Shown one piece after another: positions 1 to 5,840 of a stretch of DNA of 22,064 bases; within the stretch, counting starts at the first letter, position 1, and each line of letters starts with the position of its first letter. A program made the translations under genes and the position numbers. The notes under the pieces are model-generated. The model saw nothing but the letters and a program-made list of their open reading frames with translations, was not told the DNA's origin and ran no database searches. The stretch spans positions 1 to 22,064 of IMG/VR virus record IMGVR_UViG_3300025131_004465; one strand, written 5' to 3'. This DNA is from a virus.

Positions 1-207
1 GTAAAGGAGTTACAGAAGATTTTGAAGGCAGAGGGACTGTTTCCATCTAATATCGACTGTACGGGCTATTATGGGTCGATTACGTGCCGTTCGGTGTATA
101 AGTGGCAGGTAAAACACAAGGTTGCTGACATTTCTGAGTTAAATTCTTTGGGCGGACGTTCATGTGGTCCAAAGACTATTAAAAAGTTAAATGATTTGTA
201 TGCTTAA
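1..207 (+). CDS. C-terminal part of a peptidoglycan-binding (PGBD) protein, probable endolysin
   Basis: The reading frame is open from base 1, so the gene starts outside the window. The 68 visible residues match a PG_binding_1 domain: VKELQKILKAEG, then GYYGSITCRSVYKWQ, then GPKTIKKLNDLY. This is the usual helical repeat with a YYG-x-IT turn and a GPKT motif. Such domains anchor wall hydrolases to murein. It is followed immediately by a holin-like gene, so the most likely role is the wall-binding end of a phage endolysin; the catalytic domain is not visible. A virion-associated lysin is the alternative. The TTG at 22 is only an internal codon. The domain style resembles wall-binding proteins common in Patescibacteria, which is weak host evidence. 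Confidence 0.75.
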   Translation, partial: VKELQKILKAEGLFPSNIDCTGYYGSITCRSVYKWQVKHKVADISELNSLGGRSCGPKTIKKLNDLYA

Positions 208-448
208 ACAATATTTAATTAAAGTATTAACCAAAGTTAATATGCCTAGTAAAGAAACATTAAAGCGTGGTGCATACCGTGCTATATATGGCTTAATTGC
301 AGGTGCTCTAGCTGCATTTGTAGCTATTCCAGTTGACATAGCAGAGCCTAAGTTGTATCTTAAAGGACTAGTAGTTGGTATGGTTGCTGGTGCTTTAATG
401 GGACTTCAAAAGGTAGTCTCAGGTTATATTCGTTACGATAGACAATAA
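191..448 (+). CDS. Small two-helix membrane protein, holin-like
   Basis: The 85-residue product has two hydrophobic segments separated by a short charged loop: roughly AIYGLIAGALAAFVAIPV and then LKGLVVGMVAGALMGL. The N-terminus is basic and the tail polar (YIRYDRQ). Size, topology and position right after a wall-binding lysin fit a phage holin or spanin-like lysis factor. I recognise no specific family. Three starts are possible: ATG at 191 (overlaps the lysin by 17 bases), ATG at 200, and ATG at 242, which removes the first 17 residues and has an AT-rich leader (GTTAATATG) like most genes here. Either choice keeps both membrane helices. Confidence 0.55.
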   Translation: MICMLKQYLIKVLTKVNMPSKETLKRGAYRAIYGLIAGALAAFVAIPVDIAEPKLYLKGLVVGMVAGALMGLQKVVSGYIRYDRQ

Positions 449-476
449 TAATTTGTAGATACGACGGTAATTAATC

Positions 477-548
477 TATAGCTTCCTTTATCTGTAAGGT
501 GTTTAGCCTGAAAAGTTTACTCACTGCACTACGTTAGAGGAGGCTATA
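477..548. other. Long imperfect inverted repeat between convergent modules
   Basis: Bases 477-490 pair with 535-548 as 14 consecutive pairs, two of them G-U if transcribed rightward. They enclose 44 bases that contain a small hairpin (497-500 with 506-509). The element lies between the holin-like stop and the bidirectional terminator, so both converging transcripts could contain it. The length is tRNA-like, but there is no T-loop or anticodon arm. Confidence 0.4.
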
Positions 549-577
549 AAAAATCACCCATTACAGGGTGGTTTTTT
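548..577. terminator. Bidirectional rho-independent terminator
   Basis: A-run 548-553, TCACCC, six-base loop ATTACA (560-565), GGGTGG, T-run 572-577. The stem is 12 bp with one T-G pair. A's on the left and T's on the right make it work on both strands. It separates the rightward lysis genes from the leftward early operon, whose last stop codon lies inside the T-run. Confidence 0.9.
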
Positions 578-983
578 ATTTCAACTTACAGGTATAACTT
601 GCAATAGACTGTGCCTCTATTTCAGTTATAGACTTGTGAGTCTTTTTAAATTTGACGATGTCTTCAACATTTATCATATAGAATACTTTAGGCTGTCGTG
701 GTTTGTACCACAAAAAAACAGCATAAGCATCTGCATGACAAACTTGTACCCCGTCAAAAGGCTTACGCCCTATATCCAAGTCTGACAATTTATGATAGAC
801 GCAACCCTCTTGGGACATCTCTAACATTGGTATCTGGTGCTCTCTAAAATCGCTTTTAAAATTAACTCTATTTTTTTTAGCTACTTTGTGTTCGAACGTC
901 ATTGTCCAACAAAATTCTCCCTGTTTTCTTTTATTTCTTAACCATTTACAAAAGTCAGCTGTAAATGATTTCTCGTTGTACAT
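576..983 (-). CDS. Putative PD-(D/E)XK-type nuclease (RecU / Holliday-resolvase-like)
   Basis: The 135-residue product carries FEHKVAKKNRVNF (E31-x-K33), then FREHQIPML (H49-Q50), then KLSD and KPFDGV (D68, D77), then alternating hydrophobic strands around AYAVFLWY and VFYMI. An E-x-K strand followed by a HQ motif is typical of RecU-like resolvases and related phage nucleases, which cut branched DNA during recombination or genome maturation. Here the expected acidic residue lies after E-x-K rather than before, so the assignment is tentative or the fold is rearranged. It is the last gene of the leftward operon, downstream of the helicase, which fits recombination or DNA processing. The ATG at 983 has no Shine-Dalgarno. 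Confidence 0.45.
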   Translation of the reverse strand: MYNEKSFTADFCKWLRNKRKQGEFCWTMTFEHKVAKKNRVNFKSDFREHQIPMLEMSQEGCVYHKLSDLDIGRKPFDGVQVCHADAYAVFLWYKPRQPKVFYMINVEDIVKFKKTHKSITEIEAQSIASYTCKLK

Positions 984-1000
984 GTTATTGTTGTTTCATA

Positions 1001-1264
1001 TTACAAACACCTAAATCTCTCTGGCTCTTGTTCTAATCCGAAGTCGGTGGATGAAGAACCAGTAAGTTTTTTTAAAGTCTTAACAATAAGATCTCTCTCG
1101 TCTTTAGTCACAGTCCCCTTGCCACTTAGTTTATTAGTCCACTGTGTTTGCACATCACTAGCTTTTAATCCTAGAGACTGAATAAATGCGTATGGTTTTA
1201 TCCCCTTATGTTTTAATATTGAGGTTGCTTGGCTGTCTCCCCATCTTCTTTGGCTATAATTCAT
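1001..1264 (-). CDS. Small HTH-like protein, function unknown
   Basis: The 87-residue product has a central stretch, ILKHKGIKPYAFIQSLGLKA, followed by WTNKLSGKGTVTKDERDLIVKTL. The pattern of helices and turns resembles a Cro/CI-type helix-turn-helix (short helix, GLKASDV turn, recognition-like helix, then an E-x-x-x-I helix). I do not recognise a family. It starts one base after the helicase stop (helicase ends at 1266) and is followed 17 bases later by the nuclease gene, so it is co-transcribed with both. It could be a small DNA-binding regulator or a recombination accessory factor. Confidence 0.4.
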   Translation of the reverse strand: MNYSQRRWGDSQATSILKHKGIKPYAFIQSLGLKASDVQTQWTNKLSGKGTVTKDERDLIVKTLKKLTGSSSTDFGLEQEPERFRCL

Positions 1265-1265
1265 A

Positions 1266-2633
1266 TTAGTTAATATATTTAATCTCCCACTTCTTCTGTC
1301 TATATAGACTCTGCCTCGACAAAGCTTGTCTATTAAGGATTGGGTTGTAGTTATCTACAATGTCTATTATTTTTGGGTCATTTTTACCTTTAAATATTCT
1401 TAGTATTCTTCCTGCACTTTGGGTGGTAAGTATCTTGCTCTTTAAATCACAGGCAATGATTAACGTATCAAGTGTAGGAATATCAGTACCTTGAGCAAGT
1501 AGATTTGTTGTGCCGAATATTACATTAAAATCCATTAGTCCTTGCTTCATCATCATAAGTTTATCATTTCGTTCGGGGTCTTTACTGTCGATGTAGTATA
1601 CACCATCTACTGTACACATTTGTTTTTCTAAGTTTCTATAGTGTTGGATTCTTTTTGTTAAAACTAATATCTTTTTTCCTTGTAAAATCTCTCCAACTAT
1701 CAAACCATTTATTAAAGTATTTCTACTTTTGTTATCAATCATCTCGTCAATCATCTCGTTGTACTGTGCTAACACGGGTATCTTGGTTTTACTTTTCATT
1801 ATCTCTACCAGTGGTTTTAGTTGTTGAGCTTCGTGGCGTGCAACTGTGTTTCCAAAAAAGAAATTAATTGCCTTACCTTGACCATCTTCTCTATCGCAAG
1901 TTCCGCTACAACCGTAAATATGTTTGGGATTAAATCTACTTATTACTTTTTTATTTTCTTTTGTTATTGTTCCATGAGCTTCGTCGCAAATTAGAATTGA
2001 CGTGTTGTTGACAAGTTGGTTGACAACTTTCTTTTTCTGAGTTGACAAGTTAGTTGTATACAAGCTCTGAAACGTGCTAATCGTTATGTCCTTAACTTCT
2101 TTGTAGCCACCGTGGATTAAGCCAGGTTGATAGTCTAAGAATTTCTTGCACTCCAGCTCCCAGTTAGCTAGTAAGGTTTTATTCGGAACTAAGATTGTTG
2201 CAGTCAGCCCTAAGCGGTGAATCACCTCCAACATTATTATGGTTTTTCCTGATCCAACTGTTGCATCTAGCATTCCTTCGGTACTTTTGCACAGGTTTTT
2301 TACAAGTGGAGCTTGGTAGGGTCTGAGCAGTATGTTATTACTCATTTTTTTTTGTTCAGCTTGTGTTTCTACATAATCTTCCTCTAACTCGTATTGAACA
2401 CTATTTTTGTTCAAGTAAGTTATTAACCTAGTTTTCATGCCCCTAGGGATTTCAAATACTCCATCTTTATCAGAGTAGTATTTTATCTCTGGCTTCATAC
2501 CCCAAATACTCTTTCCCATCCGCTTCATCATGTGGAATTTAGGATTATTCAGCCGTAAGGTCTTCTTAATTATGTTCTTGTACTTCAACGGCAGTCCTGT
2601 GATTTTAATTGTGTTATTTATTTCTATTTTCAT
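1266..2633 (-). CDS. SF2 DEAD/DEAH-box DNA helicase (UvsW/XPB-like)
   Basis: The 455-residue product has all core SF2 motifs: ATVGSGKT (Walker A, residues 124-131), DEAH (217-220), SGT (243-245, motif III), FGTTNLLAQGTDIP (motif V, near 373-386) and QSAGRILR (motif VI, near 405-412). About 100 residues precede the RecA-like core (LLRPYQAPLV is the Q-motif-like region), like the small N-terminal domain of phage UvsW-type helicases. Such enzymes use ATP to move along DNA, remodelling forks or branched recombination intermediates. The start overlaps the upstream stop as ATGA, implying translational coupling. The clustering with a resolvase-like nuclease and an SSB-like protein supports a recombination/replication role. 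Confidence 0.9.
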   Translation of the reverse strand: MKIEINNTIKITGLPLKYKNIIKKTLRLNNPKFHMMKRMGKSIWGMKPEIKYYSDKDGVFEIPRGMKTRLITYLNKNSVQYELEEDYVETQAEQKKMSNNILLRPYQAPLVKNLCKSTEGMLDATVGSGKTIIMLEVIHRLGLTATILVPNKTLLANWELECKKFLDYQPGLIHGGYKEVKDITISTFQSLYTTNLSTQKKKVVNQLVNNTSILICDEAHGTITKENKKVISRFNPKHIYGCSGTCDREDGQGKAINFFFGNTVARHEAQQLKPLVEIMKSKTKIPVLAQYNEMIDEMIDNKSRNTLINGLIVGEILQGKKILVLTKRIQHYRNLEKQMCTVDGVYYIDSKDPERNDKLMMMKQGLMDFNVIFGTTNLLAQGTDIPTLDTLIIACDLKSKILTTQSAGRILRIFKGKNDPKIIDIVDNYNPILNRQALSRQSLYRQKKWEIKYIN

Positions 2634-3190
2634 CTTTTTCTTCTAACAACTATTGAAGATTCTTGATATGTCTCCACCCATTCAGGGCAACTACTATGTT
2701 CTAAATCCCATTCTTTCATTTTGTTCTGCTTGATAGTCACGACATCTCTTAGTGTCGGGTCTTTAGTTCGATACTTGGTAGTAGTTTTTTTGGTATTACT
2801 AGAGTGCTGTGCTTTTTTAATGTTAGCAACCTTATCTTCTACTATTAAATGCGATTCCTGGGACTCACTCATGGCTTTCTGCTCAAGCAATAATTGCTCT
2901 CTCTCCTGTTTTTTGTGGAAAGTGAGCATAGATGCCTTAATTTCATCTAAAACGGCCTTAGCGGACGAAATATGAGGCCTGAAGGCATTATTTATTTCCT
3001 TTTGACGTGCTACCAGAGGCTTAGTCATGGTCTGACGCACCGAATCTATTTCTTTTACTGTTTTATTTATGAATGCAACAGAATCTGAAGCATTGGAATA
3101 GTCCATTTCGGATTCTATTCTAGGTATGTTAACCTGTTCAATCTTGGTTAGCAAAACCTCTGCCTTTGCTGTTTGATGAGCTAAATTCAT
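2630..3190 (-). CDS. Coiled-coil phage protein of unknown function
   Basis: The 186-residue product is highly charged and helical. Residues 1-110 follow the pattern of a widespread phage family: AEVLLTKIEQVNIP, then paired helices with IDSVRQTMTKPLVARQ and INNAFRPHISSAKAVLDEIK, ending in FHKKQERE. The C-terminal third is basic, with TLRDVVTIKQNKMKEWDLEH and a VVRRKR tail. Members often sit beside recombination or SSB genes, suggesting a DNA-metabolism scaffold, but I know of no proven activity. The stop overlaps the helicase ATG by four bases. The ATG at 3190 is preceded by AATAATT and no Shine-Dalgarno. Confidence 0.55.
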   Translation of the reverse strand: MNLAHQTAKAEVLLTKIEQVNIPRIESEMDYSNASDSVAFINKTVKEIDSVRQTMTKPLVARQKEINNAFRPHISSAKAVLDEIKASMLTFHKKQEREQLLLEQKAMSESQESHLIVEDKVANIKKAQHSSNTKKTTTKYRTKDPTLRDVVTIKQNKMKEWDLEHSSCPEWVETYQESSIVVRRKR

Positions 3191-3192
3191 AA

Positions 3193-3375
3193 TTATTCTA
3201 AAACTTCAACTACTAAACCACTTTGCACCTTGCCGTTAGTGATAACCACTTGTGGGCTAAGTGTACAACCGTGTTTTGTGATTAGAGCTTTTAATTCTTC
3301 TCCAAATGCTTCTATCTTTTTCTCTCTCTCCTCGTCTGTTAGTTTTGGTTTTTCTTCTTTTTTTTCTTTTGTCAT
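3193..3375 (-). CDS. Small conserved-style phage protein, unknown function
   Basis: The 60-residue product has a lysine/glutamate-rich N-terminal half (TKEKKEEKPKLTDEERE), a short helix (AFGEELKALITKHG) and a C-terminal beta-like segment (LSPQVVITNGKVQSGLVVEVLE). This layout is familiar from many phage early operons, but no function is established that I can name. It ends 2 bases before the coiled-coil gene and starts 5 bases after the zinc-ribbon gene, so it is part of the same transcript. Its leader is TTTTAAAATAT immediately before ATG. Confidence 0.55.
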   Translation of the reverse strand: MTKEKKEEKPKLTDEEREKKIEAFGEELKALITKHGCTLSPQVVITNGKVQSGLVVEVLE

Positions 3376-3380
3376 ATATT

Positions 3381-3566
3381 TTAAAATGGTACTTTCTGAT
3401 TAATATTAATTATTTGTTTTCGATAAGGGGCGTCGACTTCTTTGCAAGCGGGGCAACGCTTGCGCCACTTCTCGGTGGTCTCAAATTCTTCAAAACATGA
3501 TTGGCAGCTTTTACGCACCGGCATGTAGACAGATTTGAGTTTATTTTTTTCATCATATAATCCCAT
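3381..3566 (-). CDS. Small zinc-ribbon protein starting MGLYDE
   Basis: With the start at 3566 the product is 61 residues: MGLYDEKNKLKSVYMPVR, then a zinc ribbon CQSC ... CPAC (cysteines near residues 21, 24, 38, 41). The frame is open upstream to 3638, but that stretch runs through the structured element at 3577-3667. The MGLYDE start is also shared with the neighbouring OB-fold gene, so 3566 is the better start. Zinc ribbons of this size usually bind nucleic acid or protein. Its position between an SSB-like gene and a conserved small gene fits a replication accessory role, which is inferred. Confidence 0.6.
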   Translation of the reverse strand: MGLYDEKNKLKSVYMPVRKSCQSCFEEFETTEKWRKRCPACKEVDAPYRKQIININQKVPF

Positions 3567-3576
3567 AGATATTTGC

Positions 3577-3667
3577 TTATTGGGGCAGGCAACTGGTTTG
3601 CGGTGGGGGGGCATCGAACCCAGTCCTTCATCACACACACCAGGTTACCACACCACTGCCCCAATAA
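3577..3667 (-). repeat. 12-bp perfect inverted repeat enclosing a tRNA-like remnant
   Basis: TTATTGGGGCAG (3577-3588) is perfectly complementary to CTGCCCCAATAA (3656-3667), enclosing 67 bases. Read on the minus strand, the enclosed DNA has a T-loop-like GGGTTCGATGCCC, a D-loop-like TGGTAACC, and an alternative tRNA-style acceptor (GCAGTGG 3659-3653 with CCACCGC 3606-3600, one mismatch). There is no room for an anticodon arm. A further hairpin, GCAA-ACCAG-TTGC, lies next to the right arm. It may be a degraded tRNA, a processing element or a protein-binding site. Confidence 0.5.
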
Positions 3668-3725
3668 ATTAAAATCATTATTGCCTGCTAGAGCAAAAGC
3701 GTAAACTCTAGCAGAATAAATAATC

Positions 3726-4139
3726 TTAAAGTTCCTCTTCTAAAGAATTTTCTTCATCAAATAGTTTACCTTGGTATTTTTCCAATACATCCATACGAAC
3801 ATCTGTTGGTTTACCATTCTCATCTTTTTCACAGAATACACAGACACTCTTCGCTGGATTTTGTCCTGGTTTTGGGTCAGAGTCCCCAGTGTATTTTACA
3901 CCAACAAAAGTACCTAGTGGTGTATTTTTAAATTGTCCCAGGCTTCTATTTCCTGGACCAACTACATTCCAAGATGCTCCATCTTCATCAACAAGTACAT
4001 AAACATCTTGCATTTCGCCAGGCTTGTATTTGCTTGGCTTTTGATATGTCTCGACATACACACCTTCGTATGTTTTTCCAACTTCGTCCCATTTGGCCCA
4101 ATTGCCTTTTACAATGTTATCTTCATCGTATAAACCCAT
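3726..4139 (-). CDS. OB-fold, SSB-like DNA-binding protein
   Basis: The 137-residue product has a beta-rich core (GKTYEGVYVETYQ, MQDVYVLVDEDGASWNVVGPGN, GTFVGVKYTGDSDPKPGQNPAKSVCVFCE) in the strand order of an OB fold. It ends in an acidic tail, FDEENSLEEEL, like the protein-recruiting tails of single-stranded-DNA-binding proteins. No sequence signature proves SSB identity. The probable role is coating ssDNA and recruiting the helicase, nuclease or primase encoded nearby. It is the first gene downstream of a consensus promoter (4201-4230) and of a hairpin leader (4159-4182), so strong early expression is likely. The N-terminus MGLYDED is shared with the zinc-ribbon gene at 3381. Confidence 0.5.
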   Translation of the reverse strand: MGLYDEDNIVKGNWAKWDEVGKTYEGVYVETYQKPSKYKPGEMQDVYVLVDEDGASWNVVGPGNRSLGQFKNTPLGTFVGVKYTGDSDPKPGQNPAKSVCVFCEKDENGKPTDVRMDVLEKYQGKLFDEENSLEEEL

Positions 4140-4158
4140 AGTGTTAGGATTATTATTA

Positions 4159-4182
4159 CTTAGGTCGAGTGGTCGTCCTAAG
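4159..4182 (-). promoter_or_regulatory. Palindromic hairpin in the leader of the SSB-like gene
   Basis: CTTAGG (4159-4164) and CCTAAG (4177-4182) flank CGA-GTGG-TCG with a single mismatch on each side. That gives a 10-pair hairpin with a four-base loop, lying 20 bases before the ATG at 4139 and about 12 bases after the likely transcription start. It could be an operator for a dimeric repressor or an mRNA-stabilising or translational-control hairpin; the sequence alone does not decide. Confidence 0.5.
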
Positions 4183-4200
4183 CACGCTTTGTTATATTGA

Positions 4201-4230
4201 ATTATAGCACAATATTGGTAGTCTTGTCAA
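4201..4230 (-). promoter_or_regulatory. Consensus sigma70 promoter for the SSB-like/helicase operon
   Basis: On the minus strand, TTGACA (4230-4225), an 18-bp spacer, and TATAAT (4206-4201) are both perfect matches. It lies inside the 3' end of the methyltransferase gene and points at the gene starting at 4139. Just upstream is TTATCCACT (4240-4232), one base from a DnaA box; the promoter at 9107-9135 has a perfect box in the same relative place. Confidence 0.85.
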
Positions 4231-5374
4231 TAGTGGATAACTTTTTCATTATAGCTTCAATTACATTTACAGTCACTGCATTACCTAGACACTTATATCT
4301 TTGTGTGTCACTTACTCCCTCTGTCCAACCATCAGGAAAACCTTGTAGTCTTTCACATTCAGTTGGGGTTAGTCGTCTTATCCTCCTATCATACATAGAT
4401 GTTAAGACGCTCTTACCATTGACTACTTTTCTTTTACCGCTTGTTAGATACGCATCTGGTGTTACAGCATTAGATATCTCCATCTCTACTTCCATACCAT
4501 CGTTTCTTGTTGCTACAAATGGCTGTCTATTGCCACCTTGCATTGTATTAAGTGTTGGGCTTATTCCATCTGTGCCATACACTCTATCGTTGCTGTGTTT
4601 TGGTTTATTTATTTGAATCAAATCCCATGCGTGCTTTTTTGTTAAACTTTTACTGCCCCCCGTTCTGATGGTTTTAGAGAAAGTAGTCGCTCTGTTTGTT
4701 GCTTCGATAGGAAATACTTCTGGTCTACTTGTTCCTCTAAGATGTCCGACAATGAACACTCGCTCTCTGTTTTGGGGGACACCGAAATTTTTGCTGTTAA
4801 GCACTTGCCATTGGATGTCATACCCCAATTCATCAAGCGTGGAGACGATGGTAGTAAATGTTCTCCCTTTGTCGTGAGATAATAACCCTTTGACGTTTTC
4901 AAGCAATAAAAGGCGTGGTTGCTTTTTCCTAATAATCCTAGCGATTTCAAAGAAGAGCGTACCTCTGGTATCGGCAAAACCCCCTCGTTTTCCAGCGATT
5001 GAAAAACTTTGACAAGGAAACCCCCCAACGATAAGGTCGAAGTCTGGGAGTTCTTCTTCGTTGATTTTTGTAATGTCTCCATAGTTTTTGTGGTTAAAAT
5101 GTTTTTGATAGATTTGGATTGCGTATTTATCGATTTCGGAGTAACCCACGCAAGTAGGTTGTCCTTCGTCAGACTCGTCCCCAACGTGTTCGCTAGATTG
5201 TCTGGTCGAGGCTGAAGAACCTTCCCCCTTCGTGGTGAGAAGTCCCTGTCCTTCGTTTCTCTCCGTATCTTCTTGCCCTCTTCGCTCCTGACTTCTCGTA
5301 GTTGTTTCCACATAAGATTGTTTTATTCCTAATTCAAATCCCCCTATACCACTAAATGTTGAAAAGTATTTCAT
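4202..5374 (-). CDS. DNA (cytosine-5) methyltransferase
   Basis: The 390-residue product has the ordered C5-MTase motifs: FSGIGGFELG (motif I, SAM binding), GGFPCQSFS with catalytic Cys121 (IV), ENVKGLL (VI), FGVPQNRERVFIVG (VIII, about 197-210), then the target-recognition stretch, RRLTPTECERLQGFPDGW (IX) and LGNAVTVNVI (X). It transfers a methyl group from S-adenosylmethionine to cytosine and probably protects phage DNA from host restriction. No cognate endonuclease is visible, so it appears to be an orphan. Residues about 22-74, between motif I and CVGYSEID (motif II), form a charged, low-complexity insertion. The start overlaps the upstream stop by four bases (5371-5374). Confidence 0.95.
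   Translation of the reverse strand: MKYFSTFSGIGGFELGIKQSYVETTTRSQERRGQEDTERNEGQGLLTTKGEGSSASTRQSSEHVGDESDEGQPTCVGYSEIDKYAIQIYQKHFNHKNYGDITKINEEELPDFDLIVGGFPCQSFSIAGKRGGFADTRGTLFFEIARIIRKKQPRLLLLENVKGLLSHDKGRTFTTIVSTLDELGYDIQWQVLNSKNFGVPQNRERVFIVGHLRGTSRPEVFPIEATNRATTFSKTIRTGGSKSLTKKHAWDLIQINKPKHSNDRVYGTDGISPTLNTMQGGNRQPFVATRNDGMEVEMEISNAVTPDAYLTSGKRKVVNGKSVLTSMYDRRIRRLTPTECERLQGFPDGWTEGVSDTQRYKCLGNAVTVNVIEAIMKKLSTIDKTTNIVL
4642..5313 (-). other. Long alternative-frame ORF wholly inside the methyltransferase gene
   Basis: A second minus-strand frame, starting at ATG 5313, stays open for 223 codons within the methyltransferase gene. It includes SPKTESECSLSDILEEQVDQ, the other-frame reading of methyltransferase motif VIII, and begins inside the motif I-II insertion. 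Such a long overlapping open frame is unexpected in AT-rich DNA. It could encode a second protein, or it could be a by-product of codon constraints on the methyltransferase. No ribosome-binding signal is seen. Confidence 0.2.
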
Positions 5375-5835
5375 AGTAACTTCTTCATAATTGAATAATT
5401 TACTAGGTCTAGCATCTCATCGTAGATTTCTTTTTCATAATCTATTTTAGAGATGTCCTCATTATGTTCTTTTCTGCCTTTGTCGAACTTAGCAAGGCAG
5501 TCTTGTTTGAATTTATCTAATTGTTGTTCTAGTTTTTGGCGATGAGTTACGCAGTAGTCAATTTCATTAGTATAGTCTAATTTTACTCGTTTTTCTTTGT
5601 AGTTCTTTACAAAAACATTTCCTTTGTGGAAACCAAACCTGGTTGTCCACCTATGCCCTGATTCACAAAACATTGTAATTGTAACCGAGTAGCCACCACC
5701 ATCCCAGTGTTTATGGGTTGTGTGTTGCTTAATTGATTCAATATGGGTACATTCAAACCCGCACTCAGGGCATTTAACTTCTTCACCCCACTCAGGGAGA
5801 ATAGACTCCCCGAACATTTTACTTACTTTCTTCAT
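5371..5835 (-). CDS. Zinc-binding phage protein with a helical C-terminal domain
   Basis: The 154-residue product opens with a zinc-ribbon-like part: CPECGFEC, then HTTHKH, then beta-like YSVTITMFCESGHRWTTRFGFHKGNVFV. Repeated Cys/His pairs and the HKG ending recall a phage protein family of unknown activity. From about residue 90 it becomes helical: KLEQQLDKF, then DKGRKEHNEDIS and YEKEIYDEMLDLVNYSIMKKL. The second part resembles small phage helical domains with an E-x-x-D-E-x-x-D pattern as in MazG-like pyrophosphohydrolases, but the match is weak. It starts 6 bases downstream of the primase-like gene and is coupled to the methyltransferase. The leader is AT-rich (ATTAAAATATATG). Confidence 0.5.
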   Translation of the reverse strand: MKKVSKMFGESILPEWGEEVKCPECGFECTHIESIKQHTTHKHWDGGGYSVTITMFCESGHRWTTRFGFHKGNVFVKNYKEKRVKLDYTNEIDYCVTHRQKLEQQLDKFKQDCLAKFDKGRKEHNEDISKIDYEKEIYDEMLDLVNYSIMKKLL

Positions 5836-5840
5836 ATATT

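Noticed and set aside
477-548. Possible tRNA (72 bases with a terminal stem)
   Set aside because: No T-loop (GTTCRA), no anticodon arm and no standard D-arm; the stem is 14 pairs, not 7.
3582-3662. Canonical tRNA with acceptor GGGGCAG/CTGCCCC
   Set aside because: The bases before the 3' arm do not form a T-arm. The T-loop-like sequence fits only a shorter, armless arrangement, so it is reported as a tRNA-like remnant.
3410-3664. 84-codon minus-strand frame overlapping the zinc-ribbon gene
   Set aside because: It runs through the structured element and lacks protein-like features; the zinc ribbon in the other frame has clear C-xx-C pairs.
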